A DNA stretch of 64,000 nt from Dokdonella_A sp963775445 (GCA_963775445.1 CAVZIT010000007.1:66102-130101), one strand, 5' to 3'. Counted from the stretch's first letter, positions 16,960-26,312 are shown. Program-made: numbers and translations. The notes: generated by a model from the letters alone, not told the origin.

Positions 16960-19641
16960 CTATCCGTCATCGAATTCGTGCCGCACCGATTCGACACGCG
17001 CCAGCTGACGCTCGACATTGTGATGTGATGCCGCCAGTGCGCGTTCGCTTTCCTCGAACAATGCGCCCGCCTCCTCGCGTCGCCCGCTCTGCAGCAAGCA
17101 ATGCACGAGGACCATGGCCGCTTCGATTGCGCGCCGATCATCTGCACCGAATTCCTTGATGAAACGCGTTCTGGCCTGACGCAGCGGCGCGTCGGCTTCC
17201 TCATAGCGGTGCTCGGCAGCGAGCGCCTGGCCGAGGCCGAGCCGCGCCGCTTCCGCATAGATGTGTTTGCCATCTCCGATCTTCTGGAATGCTTCCAGCG
17301 CAGCGCGGAAACCACGCTCGGCGCCCGCGGAATCACCTGCCGCAAGACGCGCCTCCGCCAGCGCAATGGCCGCAGTCACGGTGTGTGTATGCAGCGGACC
17401 GAGCGTCGTCACATAGATCTCATGCGCACGCACGAGTGCATCGATGGCTTGCTGATGCTCCCCGTCCGCGCTCAGCGATTGCCCCATGCTGGTAAGCGCG
17501 GTCGCGGTAAAACTGTGTTCGGGGCCATATGTGTGCTCATAGATTGCCAGCGCTTCCTGGAAGACAGGAATCGCGGACTTGACGTCCCCGCTTTGGCGCA
17601 TCACCGCGCCGAGTTGATGCAAGGCGTCCGCGAGCCGCGGATGTTCGTCGCCGAACAACTGCCTCATTGCTGCCACGTTCGCACTCAACAACGCACGCGC
17701 CTCTCCGAACCGACCGAGCGACGTCAACACCATGCCGAGATCTTCGCGCACATTGAGCAAGCTGGTGTAGCTGTCGTGCGCTTGCGGATCGAGAAGTGCC
17801 AAGGCCTCGCGCAATGGTTGCTCGGCCTCGGCGATTTGGCCGTTGCGAAAGACATAGGATCCGCGATCGGCAAGGGCCTGCGCGAGATCCGCCTTCGTCG
17901 CCGTCGGCAAATGCCTGAGCAAGTCAATCGCTTGCTCGGTCCACTTGATTGCCTGGTGGTTGTCGTCGCGTTCGGCCTCGAGGTGCCCGAGCCCGAGCAG
18001 GATGCGCGCGCGCAAGGGCAGTAATTCGACACGTGTCGGCGCCGCGCCGGCCAACGCCTGTTCAAACAGCGCCTGCGCCTTGTCGAACCGTTCCGCGCCC
18101 ACTTCGGCTCTGGCAGAGTCGAGCTGCGCCTCGATTCGCCGTGGATCCCCTGGCGCGTAAGCCATTTGCGCCTGCTTGAGTCGTCGCGCCAGCAATTCGG
18201 CGCTGCGCGGGTAGTCGCCCAGGGAGCGATACAGGTTGCCGCTGACGCCGAGCAGTTCGATGCGCGTGTCGGCATCCCCGCCCAGACCCGACTCGATACG
18301 CCGTACGCCCAGATCGACCAGCTCGCGCGCGCTCATGGTCCTGCTGTTTCCCGCCACCGGGTCGTTCTGACGGAACAGGTCGATGACAAAATCGCGCACG
18401 GCATCGGCGCGATTCAGAGCGCGCTCGGTGTGCAGGCGCGCGTCGTTGGCGTACAGCGCAGCAGCTGCCATGGCCAGCACCAGTGTCGACACGGCGGCGG
18501 TGGGCAGCCAGTGCCGGCGCGCAAAACGTCGCGCCAGGTAGGTGCGGGCCCCGCCTCGCGCGAGGACGGGTTCCCTGCGCAGATGACGCTGAGTATCCAG
18601 CTTGAGTGCGTCAACGGTTTCATAGCGATGGCCCGCTTCCTTGCGCAGGCACTTGGCCACGATCGCGTCGAGATCACCCGCCAGCAGGCGTGCGGGCACC
18701 GGTGCGTCCGGTTTTGATTTCGAAACCCGGCTCGGCCACGGCGGGCTGCGATCCATCAGCAGCCTCACCGCCTGGGTCGAAGGCAGACCTTGCATGCGCA
18801 GCGGACGTTCGCCTGTGAGCAGTTCGAACAACAGCACGCCGAGCGCGTAGACATCGGTCGCGGTCGTGACGGGTTGACCGCTCAGTTGCTCGGGCGCGGC
18901 GTAGTCGGGCGTGAACGGCGCGATCGTCACTTGGGCATCGTGTCGCGTCGCGGCGACATCGATCAGCTTGGCGATACCGAAATCGAGCAGTTTCACGCGG
19001 CCTTCACCGTCCACCAGAATATTGCCCGGCTTCAGATCACGATGGATCACGAGGTTTCGGTGCGCGAACGCAACCGCATCGCAGACTTGTCCGAACAAGC
19101 GCAGACGCTCGCTCAGGGATGAACGCTGTTCGCGGCAGTACGCGGTGATCGAGCGTCCCTCGACGTACTCCATCAAGGTGTACGGTCGGCCATCCGGGCT
19201 CATTCCGCCGTCGAGGAGACGAGCGATTCCGGGATGTTCCAAATGGGCCAGAATGCGACGCTCGGCGTTGAACCTTTCAAGTTCGCCGGCTGCTTCATAA
19301 CGCAAGAACTTGATCGCGACGCGTTGCTCGAACGCGCCGTCGGTGCGCATCGCCACATGGACGTCGCCCGTTCCGCCGCGACCGATCATCTCGCCCACCA
19401 GCCAAGGGCCCAAACATGCACCCTCGGTTCCGGACGACGGCGGTACGAGCGCGTCGGTGGGATGCGCTACGGCGTCAAGGATTCCCGAGGCGTCGTGCGC
19501 GTGCAGCAAGGCTTCGAGTTCGGCGCGCAAGTCCGCATCATCACTGCACGACCGCTGCACAAACCTCTTGCGTGTCGTAGCCGGCACTGCCAAAGCTGCG
19601 GCGAAAAGGCGCTCCAGACGGCCCCATCGGTCCTGGTGCAC
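16960..19641 (-). CDS. membrane Ser/Thr protein kinase with periplasmic-side TPR region
   Basis: About 893 residues from the GTG at 19641, chosen because GAGGGA sits seven bases upstream and VHQDRWGRLERLFAAAL is a typical N terminus. The kinase domain (about residues 80-350) has the glycine loop IGRGGTGDVHVA, the lysine of VAIKF, catalytic HRDLKPGNIL, DFGIAK and the activation-segment end YAAPEQL. One membrane segment follows (about 378-397, PTAAVSTLVLAMAAAALYA), then a long helical TPR array to the C terminus. Such kinases are encoded beside ECF43-type sigma factors and are likely to phosphorylate them; the TPR part may sense a ligand or partner. Confidence 0.88.
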   Translation of the reverse strand: MHQDRWGRLERLFAAALAVPATTRKRFVQRSCSDDADLRAELEALLHAHDASGILDAVAHPTDALVPPSSGTEGACLGPWLVGEMIGRGGTGDVHVAMRTDGAFEQRVAIKFLRYEAAGELERFNAERRILAHLEHPGIARLLDGGMSPDGRPYTLMEYVEGRSITAYCREQRSSLSERLRLFGQVCDAVAFAHRNLVIHRDLKPGNILVDGEGRVKLLDFGIAKLIDVAATRHDAQVTIAPFTPDYAAPEQLSGQPVTTATDVYALGVLLFELLTGERPLRMQGLPSTQAVRLLMDRSPPWPSRVSKSKPDAPVPARLLAGDLDAIVAKCLRKEAGHRYETVDALKLDTQRHLRREPVLARGGARTYLARRFARRHWLPTAAVSTLVLAMAAAALYANDARLHTERALNRADAVRDFVIDLFRQNDPVAGNSRTMSARELVDLGVRRIESGLGGDADTRIELLGVSGNLYRSLGDYPRSAELLARRLKQAQMAYAPGDPRRIEAQLDSARAEVGAERFDKAQALFEQALAGAAPTRVELLPLRARILLGLGHLEAERDDNHQAIKWTEQAIDLLRHLPTATKADLAQALADRGSYVFRNGQIAEAEQPLREALALLDPQAHDSYTSLLNVREDLGMVLTSLGRFGEARALLSANVAAMRQLFGDEHPRLADALHQLGAVMRQSGDVKSAIPVFQEALAIYEHTYGPEHSFTATALTSMGQSLSADGEHQQAIDALVRAHEIYVTTLGPLHTHTVTAAIALAEARLAAGDSAGAERGFRAALEAFQKIGDGKHIYAEAARLGLGQALAAEHRYEEADAPLRQARTRFIKEFGADDRRAIEAAMVLVHCLLQSGRREEAGALFEESERALAASHHNVERQLARVESVRHEFDDG

Positions 19642-19857
19642 GGCATGATCCCTCAAATGCACGTGGCGAGAACCGATTGTGAACCAGATCGGTCGCCTTG
19701 GGGCGCGACTGCAATTGCGATCGCCGCAGGTACCCCGCGCCAAAGGAAAGGGGCTGACGCGCATTGGACAGGTGATGAACCGTCGGTAAACCTTAACGAT
19801 TGCGGACAAAATGTCACTGTGAACTTTGCCGTGGGTCCCCGGTCATATCACCCGGGC

Positions 19858-19977
19858 GCACGCAACGGCGCCCACGGATCACTCACCTCCCTGAGTGAAC
19901 CACAGGAGGCCGACTTCTCCCCGAGTCGGTTTCCACCCGCCCCGAGGGCTCCCCCTGGCCCTCGGGGCATTTTTTTG
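19858..19977 (+). ncRNA. sX13-like small regulatory RNA
   Basis: About 120 nt with no coding potential. Three consecutive hairpins have C-rich loops: stem 19879-19885/19892-19898 with loop CCUCCC; stem 19910-19915/19124-equivalent pairing at 19924-19929 with loop region CUCCCC; and the terminator stem 19940-19948/19959-19967 with a loop containing CCCCC. This architecture and size match sX13 of Xanthomonas, an Hfq-independent RNA whose C-rich loops pair with G-rich ribosome-binding regions. A possible -10 (TATCAC, 19846-19851) would place the 5' end near 19858. The 5' end and family membership are inferred. Confidence 0.72.
19940..19976 (+). terminator. strong Rho-independent terminator of the small RNA
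   Basis: Perfect 9-bp GC-rich stem CCCCGAGGG with CCCTCGGGG, followed by CA and seven Ts (19970-19976). It is oriented for plus-strand transcription although both neighbouring protein genes are on the minus strand, which implies an independent plus-strand transcript. Confidence 0.88.
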
Positions 19978-20053
19978 CGAGCGATTGCCTCAGCCAGACG
20001 CGGTTTCCGCTCGCTGCGGCACCTGGTGGCGGAGCGGGCAAAGAACGCGAAGG

Positions 20054-21442
20054 CTACTGACGGCGCGCGCAGCGCAGCGCGTTCAGCAATGCTTCTTGCG
20101 GAAGTTTGCCGGTTTCGTTGCGCGGCAACCGGTCGATCAGGCATAGCGGTCGCGGCAGGAAAACCGGATCGATCGCCAGACGCAATTCCGCGAGCAGTTC
20201 AGATTCGCTTCGATCTGGCGCCACTGCCAGGGCCGCGATACGTTTCACGCCCCCCGCGTCGGCTTCGTCGAGCTGAAATACGACCGCGTCAAGCACACCG
20301 GGCAGATCGTTGAGGCGCCGCCCGAGATCGGCCATCGACGCGCGCTTTCCCGCGATCTCGAGCAGATCCGCATTACGGCCACACAGTCGGAACTGGCGCC
20401 CGGGAAGAACCTCGACGATGTCGTGTAACGTCACCGGCGCCGGCAAATGCGCTGCGTGGACCTGGGTGCCATCGGGACGCGCCACTAGATCGACGCCTGC
20501 ATAAAGTGACCACTCCCGCTCAAGTGCGCAGCGTCGATGAGCGATTACGCAGGTCTCGGTCGACCCAAACACCTCAATCACCGGGGCGCAATAGCGCATC
20601 TCGGCCGTTTGTGCCAGCTCGGGGGATAGCGGCGCGGTCGCCGACACGATCGCGCCGAGCGCCGGCAGCGTCACGGCACTTCGCAACAGCGACCGGAGAT
20701 GAACCGGCGTCGTAACCAGCAAGCGAGGCGGCGGCAGCTCGGCAAGGGCGGCAGCCACGTCGGCTGGAAACAGGGGGCGCGCCGCATGCACGGAAAACGG
20801 ACCGGTGAGTGGCAGGAGCACCGACAATTCGAGACCGTACATGTGCTGTGGCGGAACGGTCGCGACGATGTTGGCGATGGTGACTTGATCGAGGCCGAGA
20901 GCATGCCGCAGCAGGTCGCTATTGTTGGCGCTGCTGACCCGGAAGTGCGCCCAGGATTTGGTATTCGGTTTGGGCGAGCCCGTGCTGCCGGAGGTGAAGC
21001 CTACTGCGGCGACAAGGTCGGCGCTGATGGCTGGCAGATCCGCGAGGTGGCGCGCCCGCGCGCGACCCAGGGCAGGCAATTGCACCGTCCGATGGTCGCA
21101 TCCGTCCCGCTCGACGTCGCACAACGCATAGCTCGCGTCGCGGAAGGCAAGCGCCTCGTTCACGGCCTGCTCTGCCCGCGACGGCGGGAGCAGATTGGTC
21201 TGTCCACGGCAAATGACTGCGCAGAAAGCGACGAGAAACGCATAGCGGTCCTCGCACAGGTTGACGGCGCATGCGAGGTTCGGCAGGACGCTCGCCACTG
21301 CCCCCACATCGGCGAGGAACTCCGCCACGCTGACCGAGCGCCCCTGGCGCCAGGCGAACACACGCTCGGGGCACGCGAATGCAAGCAACGGCAGATCGTC
21401 GCTGACGCAAAGCGTCGAGTCGCCTTCAATTACCGCAGACAC
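20054..21442 (-). CDS. AMP-dependent acyl/aryl ligase, aryl-polyene type
   Basis: 462 residues from the GTG at 21442, which has AAGGGG six bases upstream. This ANL-superfamily enzyme would activate a carboxylic acid as an adenylate and load it on an ACP or CoA. Motifs: VGFTSGSTGSPKP (phosphate loop, Ser in place of the usual second Thr), EVFGSTETCVIAHR, RLCGRNADLLEIAGKR and the C-terminal lysine in RNETGKLPQE. It resembles the ligases of aryl polyene/xanthomonadin clusters but stands alone after tsaC, away from the ketosynthase locus at 4.8-6.8 kb. The substrate is not determinable from sequence. Confidence 0.75.
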   Translation of the reverse strand: MSAVIEGDSTLCVSDDLPLLAFACPERVFAWRQGRSVSVAEFLADVGAVASVLPNLACAVNLCEDRYAFLVAFCAVICRGQTNLLPPSRAEQAVNEALAFRDASYALCDVERDGCDHRTVQLPALGRARARHLADLPAISADLVAAVGFTSGSTGSPKPNTKSWAHFRVSSANNSDLLRHALGLDQVTIANIVATVPPQHMYGLELSVLLPLTGPFSVHAARPLFPADVAAALAELPPPRLLVTTPVHLRSLLRSAVTLPALGAIVSATAPLSPELAQTAEMRYCAPVIEVFGSTETCVIAHRRCALEREWSLYAGVDLVARPDGTQVHAAHLPAPVTLHDIVEVLPGRQFRLCGRNADLLEIAGKRASMADLGRRLNDLPGVLDAVVFQLDEADAGGVKRIAALAVAPDRSESELLAELRLAIDPVFLPRPLCLIDRLPRNETGKLPQEALLNALRCARRQ

Positions 21443-21652
21443 GCCGATCCCCTTGGCAAAAAACCGATCGCTGAAAAGTCTATCTCCGAACCAGGCCCAC
21501 GAGCACTTGCCGTGCGATCCGGGCCCTTGACCCCGCACAATTTCTCCGAATGTCGCTCCCCGAGTCAATCGCTTGCGAGAGGGAGGCGCGCGCGTGATGC
21601 ACTCTGAATCACGTCAGCAACCGCGCGGCCCCACAAAGCCCTCAGCGAACTC

Positions 21653-22219
21653 TCAGGCGCGAATGATTGCCCCGCTGACGGCATCGCGGATAGGCGTCGG
21701 ACGATCGAGACCACCCACTGCACCTGTAACGATCGCATCGATCGCATCGCCGAAAGACGCACTGACCTCGTGCGCCTCGCGCGCTGGCGCTTCGCCATGC
21801 CGATTCGCGCTGGTCGACACCAAGGCGCCCCCGAACGCGCGACATAGCGCAGCGGCAATCCGGTGGGCCGTCACCCGCAAGGCGATGCCGGCATGGTCAC
21901 CCACAATCCACGGAGGAACGCCCTCGGCCCGCGGCAGCACCCAGGTCTCGGGACCGGGCCATGTGCTCTCGATTCGCGCGCGTGCCCGCGCAGGCAACGC
22001 TGCCAAGTCGGCATAACGTGCTAGCTGGCCAAGGTTTGCCGCAATCAGCAACACGCCTTGGGTTGACGGACGCTGCTTGAGGCGGAACAACCGCTCACAG
22101 GCAAGGCGATTCTGCGGATCGCAGCCCAACCCGTAAACCGATTCGGTCGGGTAGGCCACGACACCCCCGGCGGCAAGCGCGACGGCGGCTGCGCGAATCC
22201 CGTACTTGGCCGTATCCAT
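21653..22219 (-). CDS. tsaC: threonylcarbamoyl-AMP synthase
   Basis: YrdC/Sua5-family enzyme that makes L-threonylcarbamoyladenylate from threonine, bicarbonate and ATP, the first step to the t6A37 modification of ANN-decoding tRNAs. The 188-residue length is that of the short TsaC form without the Sua5 C-terminal domain. Motifs: AYPTESVYGLGCDP, RLFRLKQRPSTQG (the usual KxR loop) and LVSTSANRHGE. It follows topA after 15 bases on the same strand, so the two are co-transcribed; this linkage is common in gammaproteobacteria. Confidence 0.95.
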   Translation of the reverse strand: MDTAKYGIRAAAVALAAGGVVAYPTESVYGLGCDPQNRLACERLFRLKQRPSTQGVLLIAANLGQLARYADLAALPARARARIESTWPGPETWVLPRAEGVPPWIVGDHAGIALRVTAHRIAAALCRAFGGALVSTSANRHGEAPAREAHEVSASFGDAIDAIVTGAVGGLDRPTPIRDAVSGAIIRA

Positions 22220-22234
22220 CGGTGCTGCGGCGAG

Positions 22235-24718
22235 TCAACCCGTCGGAGGTTGCTTGCGCGCGGTTTTGACCGCCGCAGTTTTCCGCGCAGATGATTTCCG
22301 CGCTGCCTTCTTCTTAGCCGGAGCCTTTTTCGTCGCGGTTTTTTTCGTCGCCCCCTTTTTGCTTGCGCCATCTTGCGCCTCGGTGGGAGCCTTTGCGCTC
22401 TTGCCGCCGCGCTTGAAACCGCCCTTTGCGCGTTCCGGCGCCGCAGCGAGCAACTCGCGGCATTCGTCTTCGCTCAGCGACGCAGGCTCACGGCCCTTCG
22501 GTACACGTGCGTTTTTCTTGCCGTCGGTAATGTACGGACCATAGCGTCCGTTCAACACCTGCACGGCGCCTTCGTCGAAACTTGCGATGACCCGGTTGGC
22601 GGCGGCTTCGGCCCTGGCCTTGAGCAACTCGAGGGCACGATCGAGTTCGATCGTGTACGGATCGTCATCCGGCGTGAGCGAAGCGTACAGCTTGCCATGT
22701 TTGACGAACGGGCCGAAGCGCCCCACGCCGACGGTTACCCCCTCCCCATCGGGCGCCGTACCGAGATCGCGTGGCAGCTTGAACAGGACCAGTGCATCCT
22801 CAAGCGTGATGGTATGCATGCTCTGGCCTGGCCTGAGCGATGCGAAACGTGGTTTTTCTTCGTCGTCCTTTGTGCCGATTGCCGCATAAGGGCCGTAGCG
22901 TCCGAGCCGCACGGAAACCGGTTTGCCGCTGGCCGGATCCGTGCCGAGCACGCGGGCGCCGGTGGCTTCGGACTTGTCGACGGTTTCGATCTTGTCGTCG
23001 ATCAGCGCCTTGAACGGTTCCCAGAAGCGGGCCAGAAGCGGCACCCATTCCTCTTCACCGCGACTCACCGCGTCGAGTTCGTCCTCGAGTTTCGCGGTGA
23101 AATCGTAATCGACATAGCGGGTGAAGTGCCCGGACAGAAAATTTGCGACCGCGCGTCCGACATCGGTCGGCTTGAAGCGCCGGCTGTCGAGAACGACGTA
23201 CTCGCGATTGAGCAGCACCTGGATGATGCTCACGTAGGTCGACGGTCGCCCGATACCGTATTCTTCTAGAGTCTTGACCAGAGTGGCTTCGGAGTAGCGC
23301 GGGGGCGGCTCGGTAAAATGCTGGTCTGCGGCGATTGCGCCGAGCGGTACCGCTTCGCCGACTTGCATGGCAGGCAGCTTGCGGCCTTCGTCATCGTCTT
23401 CGGCGGCTTTCTGGTCGCGTCCCTCCTCGTAGACGGCGAGAAAGCCCGGATCCACGACGGTGGTTCCGCTCGCGCGGAACGTCGATTCCGCGCCGCAAGA
23501 AAGATCGATCGATACGGTGTTGAGCGTCGCGTGCAGCATCTGGCACGCGACCGTGCGCTTCCAGATCAATTCATACAGACGGCGCTGGTCATCGTTGAGG
23601 AATCGCGCGATACGCGCCGGGCGCAACTCGGCCGACGTCGGCCGTATCGCCTCATGCGCTTCCTGGGCATTTTTGGACTTGTTCTTGTAGTGGTTGGCCT
23701 GTTCGGGCAATGCGCGTTCGCCAAAATCCCGACGGATGACTGTGCGCAATTCGTCGATCGCGTCGGCGGAGAGCGCCACGGCATCAGTGCGCATGTAGCT
23801 GATCAGGCCGACCACGCCCTCATCGCCGAGCGCGATGCCTTCATACAGTTGCTGCGCGGCGCGCATGGTGCGGCTGGTCGTGAAGCCGAGCTTGCGGGCG
23901 GCCTCCTGTTGCAAGGTCGAGGTAGTGAACGGCGGCGCCGGTCGGCGCTTGCGCTCCTTGCTCTCAACCTTGCCGACGACGAGGCGACCGGCCGCGGCGC
24001 GCGTCAACCGATCACGCGCGGCCAGCGCATCGTCCTCGTTGGTCAGATCGAATTGCTCGAACTTCTTCCCGTCCAGATTGACGAGACGCGCGCGAAACGG
24101 CTGATCCGGATGCGCCAGCGCGGCCTCGACCGTCCAGTATTCGCGCGCCCTGAATGCCTCGATTTCTTCCTCGCGTTCGACAATCATGCGCAGGGCCGGG
24201 GACTGCACGCGACCTGCCGACAGCCCGCGCTGAACCTTGCGCCACAGCACCGGCGAAAGATTGAATCCAACCAGATAATCCAGAGCGCGTCGCGCCTGCT
24301 GGGCATTGACCAGGTCGTGGGACAGGCCTCGCGGGTGAGCGACCGCCTCCCGGATCGCGCGCGGCGTGATCTCGGAGAACACCACGCGATGCACCGCACG
24401 CCCCTCGAGCAGGCCGCGTTCGCGCAGAATCTCGGAGACATGCCAGGAAATCGCTTCCCCTTCGCGATCGAGATCGGTGGCCAGATACAGCGCGTCGGCC
24501 TTCGCTGCAGCCTTCACGATCGCCTCGACATGCTTGTGATTGCGCTCGATCAACTCGTAATTCATTGCGAAATCGTTGTCGGTCTCGACCGCCCCTTCCT
24601 TGGGCACGAGATCGCGCACATGACCGTACGACGCCAGCACCTGGAAGTCGCTGCCGAGGTATTTGTTGATCGTCTTGGCCTTCGCAGGCGATTCGACGAT
24701 CAGGAGATTCTTGGCCAT
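22235..24718 (-). CDS. topA: DNA topoisomerase I
   Basis: Type IA topoisomerase that relaxes negative supercoils. The start at 24718 (MAKNLLIVESPAKAKTINKYL) has AGGGA upstream and gives 827 residues. Visible: TOPRIM domain (LIVESPAKAKT, LATDLDREGEAI), the active-site tyrosine in GLISYMRTDA (about 300-310), and DNA-binding GLSAGRVQSPAL. The C-terminal region has no CxxC zinc ribbons; it carries three GR(Y/F)GP(Y/F) repeats of the Toprim_C type and ends in a long Lys/Ala-rich tail that probably binds DNA nonspecifically. It lies between dprA and tsaC. Confidence 0.97.
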   Translation of the reverse strand: MAKNLLIVESPAKAKTINKYLGSDFQVLASYGHVRDLVPKEGAVETDNDFAMNYELIERNHKHVEAIVKAAAKADALYLATDLDREGEAISWHVSEILRERGLLEGRAVHRVVFSEITPRAIREAVAHPRGLSHDLVNAQQARRALDYLVGFNLSPVLWRKVQRGLSAGRVQSPALRMIVEREEEIEAFRAREYWTVEAALAHPDQPFRARLVNLDGKKFEQFDLTNEDDALAARDRLTRAAAGRLVVGKVESKERKRRPAPPFTTSTLQQEAARKLGFTTSRTMRAAQQLYEGIALGDEGVVGLISYMRTDAVALSADAIDELRTVIRRDFGERALPEQANHYKNKSKNAQEAHEAIRPTSAELRPARIARFLNDDQRRLYELIWKRTVACQMLHATLNTVSIDLSCGAESTFRASGTTVVDPGFLAVYEEGRDQKAAEDDDEGRKLPAMQVGEAVPLGAIAADQHFTEPPPRYSEATLVKTLEEYGIGRPSTYVSIIQVLLNREYVVLDSRRFKPTDVGRAVANFLSGHFTRYVDYDFTAKLEDELDAVSRGEEEWVPLLARFWEPFKALIDDKIETVDKSEATGARVLGTDPASGKPVSVRLGRYGPYAAIGTKDDEEKPRFASLRPGQSMHTITLEDALVLFKLPRDLGTAPDGEGVTVGVGRFGPFVKHGKLYASLTPDDDPYTIELDRALELLKARAEAAANRVIASFDEGAVQVLNGRYGPYITDGKKNARVPKGREPASLSEDECRELLAAAPERAKGGFKRGGKSAKAPTEAQDGASKKGATKKTATKKAPAKKKAARKSSARKTAAVKTARKQPPTG

Positions 24719-24982
24719 TTGGTGGATCCCTGCCACGTTGGTGCGCCGATAAGCGATAAGGCGGAAAACCGGTTCCGCTCAGGCTGGTCCCGGTTTCGCG
24801 TGCGTATTAGTGAATGCACGCCGCCACGGCCACTGTCAAGCAACCGACGCACAGGTCCATCTGGCGAGGCTGCAATGCCGAAGCCGGATCTGGACGCCAG
24901 ACAATGCGCGGCGGGCCGATTTTCTGACAGCTCCAAAGTGGTAGCGCCCAAGCAGTCATTGTTTCCAATGGAGCGACAACTG

Positions 24983-26155
24983 CTAGCCGCGAAGCGGCTC
25001 GCGAACTGCCCGCGCATAGATGCCGCCGTGTGTTGCAATCACCTCGCCGTCCAGCTCCAGCACGAGCAACATCGAGGACAGCGCCGCGACGCTCAAGCCA
25101 GTGCGCTCGGCCAGCTCATCGATGGCCAGCGGATCGTGACCGAGTGCCGCAAGCAGCACGGCGTAGTCCCCATCGCGCAGGAGCGGGCGTGTCGCAAACG
25201 GCATGGACGGCGCTGTTCCTTGTGCTGCTTCCGGCAACGCCAGACGCTCTCGCAAATGCGAGCCTAGCGTTTCGGCCAGCGGTCGCAATTCTTCGATGAT
25301 TTCCTCGGCTGTTTCGACCAGTTTGGCGCCATTACGGATCAACTCATGGCAGCCCCGCGCCAGCGGGTTGTGAATCGAACCGGGTATCGCAAACACTTCG
25401 CGGCCTTGCTCGGATGCCTGGCGCGCAGTAATCAGGGACCCCGAGCGCTGGCTCGCCTCGACAACCAATGTGCCGAGCGCAAGACCGGCGATGATGCGAT
25501 TGCGACGCGGGAAATTCCGGGCGCGGCCCGGCGTGCCGGGTGCGAATTCGCTGATCTGCGCGCCTTGCACGGCAATGCGCTCGGCAAGCGCTTTGTGTTT
25601 GCCCGGATATACCTGATCCGGCCCGGTGCCGAGCACTGCAATGGTGGTTCCACCAGCATCCAGCGCCGCAGCGTGGGCGGACCCGTCGATGCCGTCGGCC
25701 AGCCCGCTGGTGATGGCAAACCCGGCCAGTGCCAACGCACGCGCAAAGATTCTGGCGTTCGAAAGGCCGGCTTGGCTCGCGCTGCGACTACCGACAATCG
25801 CGACCTGCGGCAACCACAGCCGACTTACGTCCCCGTTGACGAACAGCGCGACCGGCGCTCCCGGGATTTCGCGCAGCAAGGGCGGGAAATCGGCGTCTTC
25901 GAAAGTCAGCAGATGGTGACTGTCCGCCGCGAGCCATGCACGGTCAGTCTCAAGCAACGTTGCATCGGGCGCATCCAGCCACGCGCGGCAGGACCGATCG
26001 GCCACGCCCGACTGCTCACCACGGCGCGCCGCTGCCAAGGCGCCTGCGGCGCCTCCATGGCGCTCGATCAAACGACGCAGTGCAGCCGGGCCAAGCGCCG
26101 GCGCGCGCAACAGAATCAGCCAGGCTTCGAGGGCATCATCGTCGACGTTTCGCAT
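24983..26155 (-). CDS. dprA: DNA processing protein DprA
   Basis: Loads RecA onto incoming single-stranded DNA during natural transformation. 390 residues from the ATG at 26155 (MRNVDDDALEAWLILL). An N-terminal helical SAM-like domain is followed by the Rossmann core with VAIVGSRSASQAG, SGLADGIDGSAHAAAL, TIAVLGTGPDQVYPG, FPRRNRIIAGLA and VVEASQRSGSLITA; a C-terminal winged-helix-type domain (ELAERTGLSVAALSSMLL) completes it. It sits between the LysM gene and topA. The gap to topA is only 264 bases with no smg gene, which is often found there. Confidence 0.95.
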   Translation of the reverse strand: MRNVDDDALEAWLILLRAPALGPAALRRLIERHGGAAGALAAARRGEQSGVADRSCRAWLDAPDATLLETDRAWLAADSHHLLTFEDADFPPLLREIPGAPVALFVNGDVSRLWLPQVAIVGSRSASQAGLSNARIFARALALAGFAITSGLADGIDGSAHAAALDAGGTTIAVLGTGPDQVYPGKHKALAERIAVQGAQISEFAPGTPGRARNFPRRNRIIAGLALGTLVVEASQRSGSLITARQASEQGREVFAIPGSIHNPLARGCHELIRNGAKLVETAEEIIEELRPLAETLGSHLRERLALPEAAQGTAPSMPFATRPLLRDGDYAVLLAALGHDPLAIDELAERTGLSVAALSSMLLVLELDGEVIATHGGIYARAVREPLRG

Positions 26156-26312
26156 CGGGCCAGTGTAGCCCGCACGTCGTGCGGGGGCCGGCGTTTCGGC
26201 AAGAATCGGGTGGGCGCGCACAGTGCACACCCTACCTGCACCGGTTGCGCGTGCATGGGGAGTTCGGCGCGATCGCGCGTAGGAAATCCGCTCTCTTCGA
26301 TCTGTTTGCCTG

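Noticed and set aside
23318..25267. 649-codon plus-strand open frame
   Set aside because: Antisense to topA and dprA. High GC opens long frames on the opposite strand, and its residues show no recognisable domain.
26169..26185. CCCGCAC/GTGCGGG hairpin as a terminator
   Set aside because: No T-run follows on either strand.
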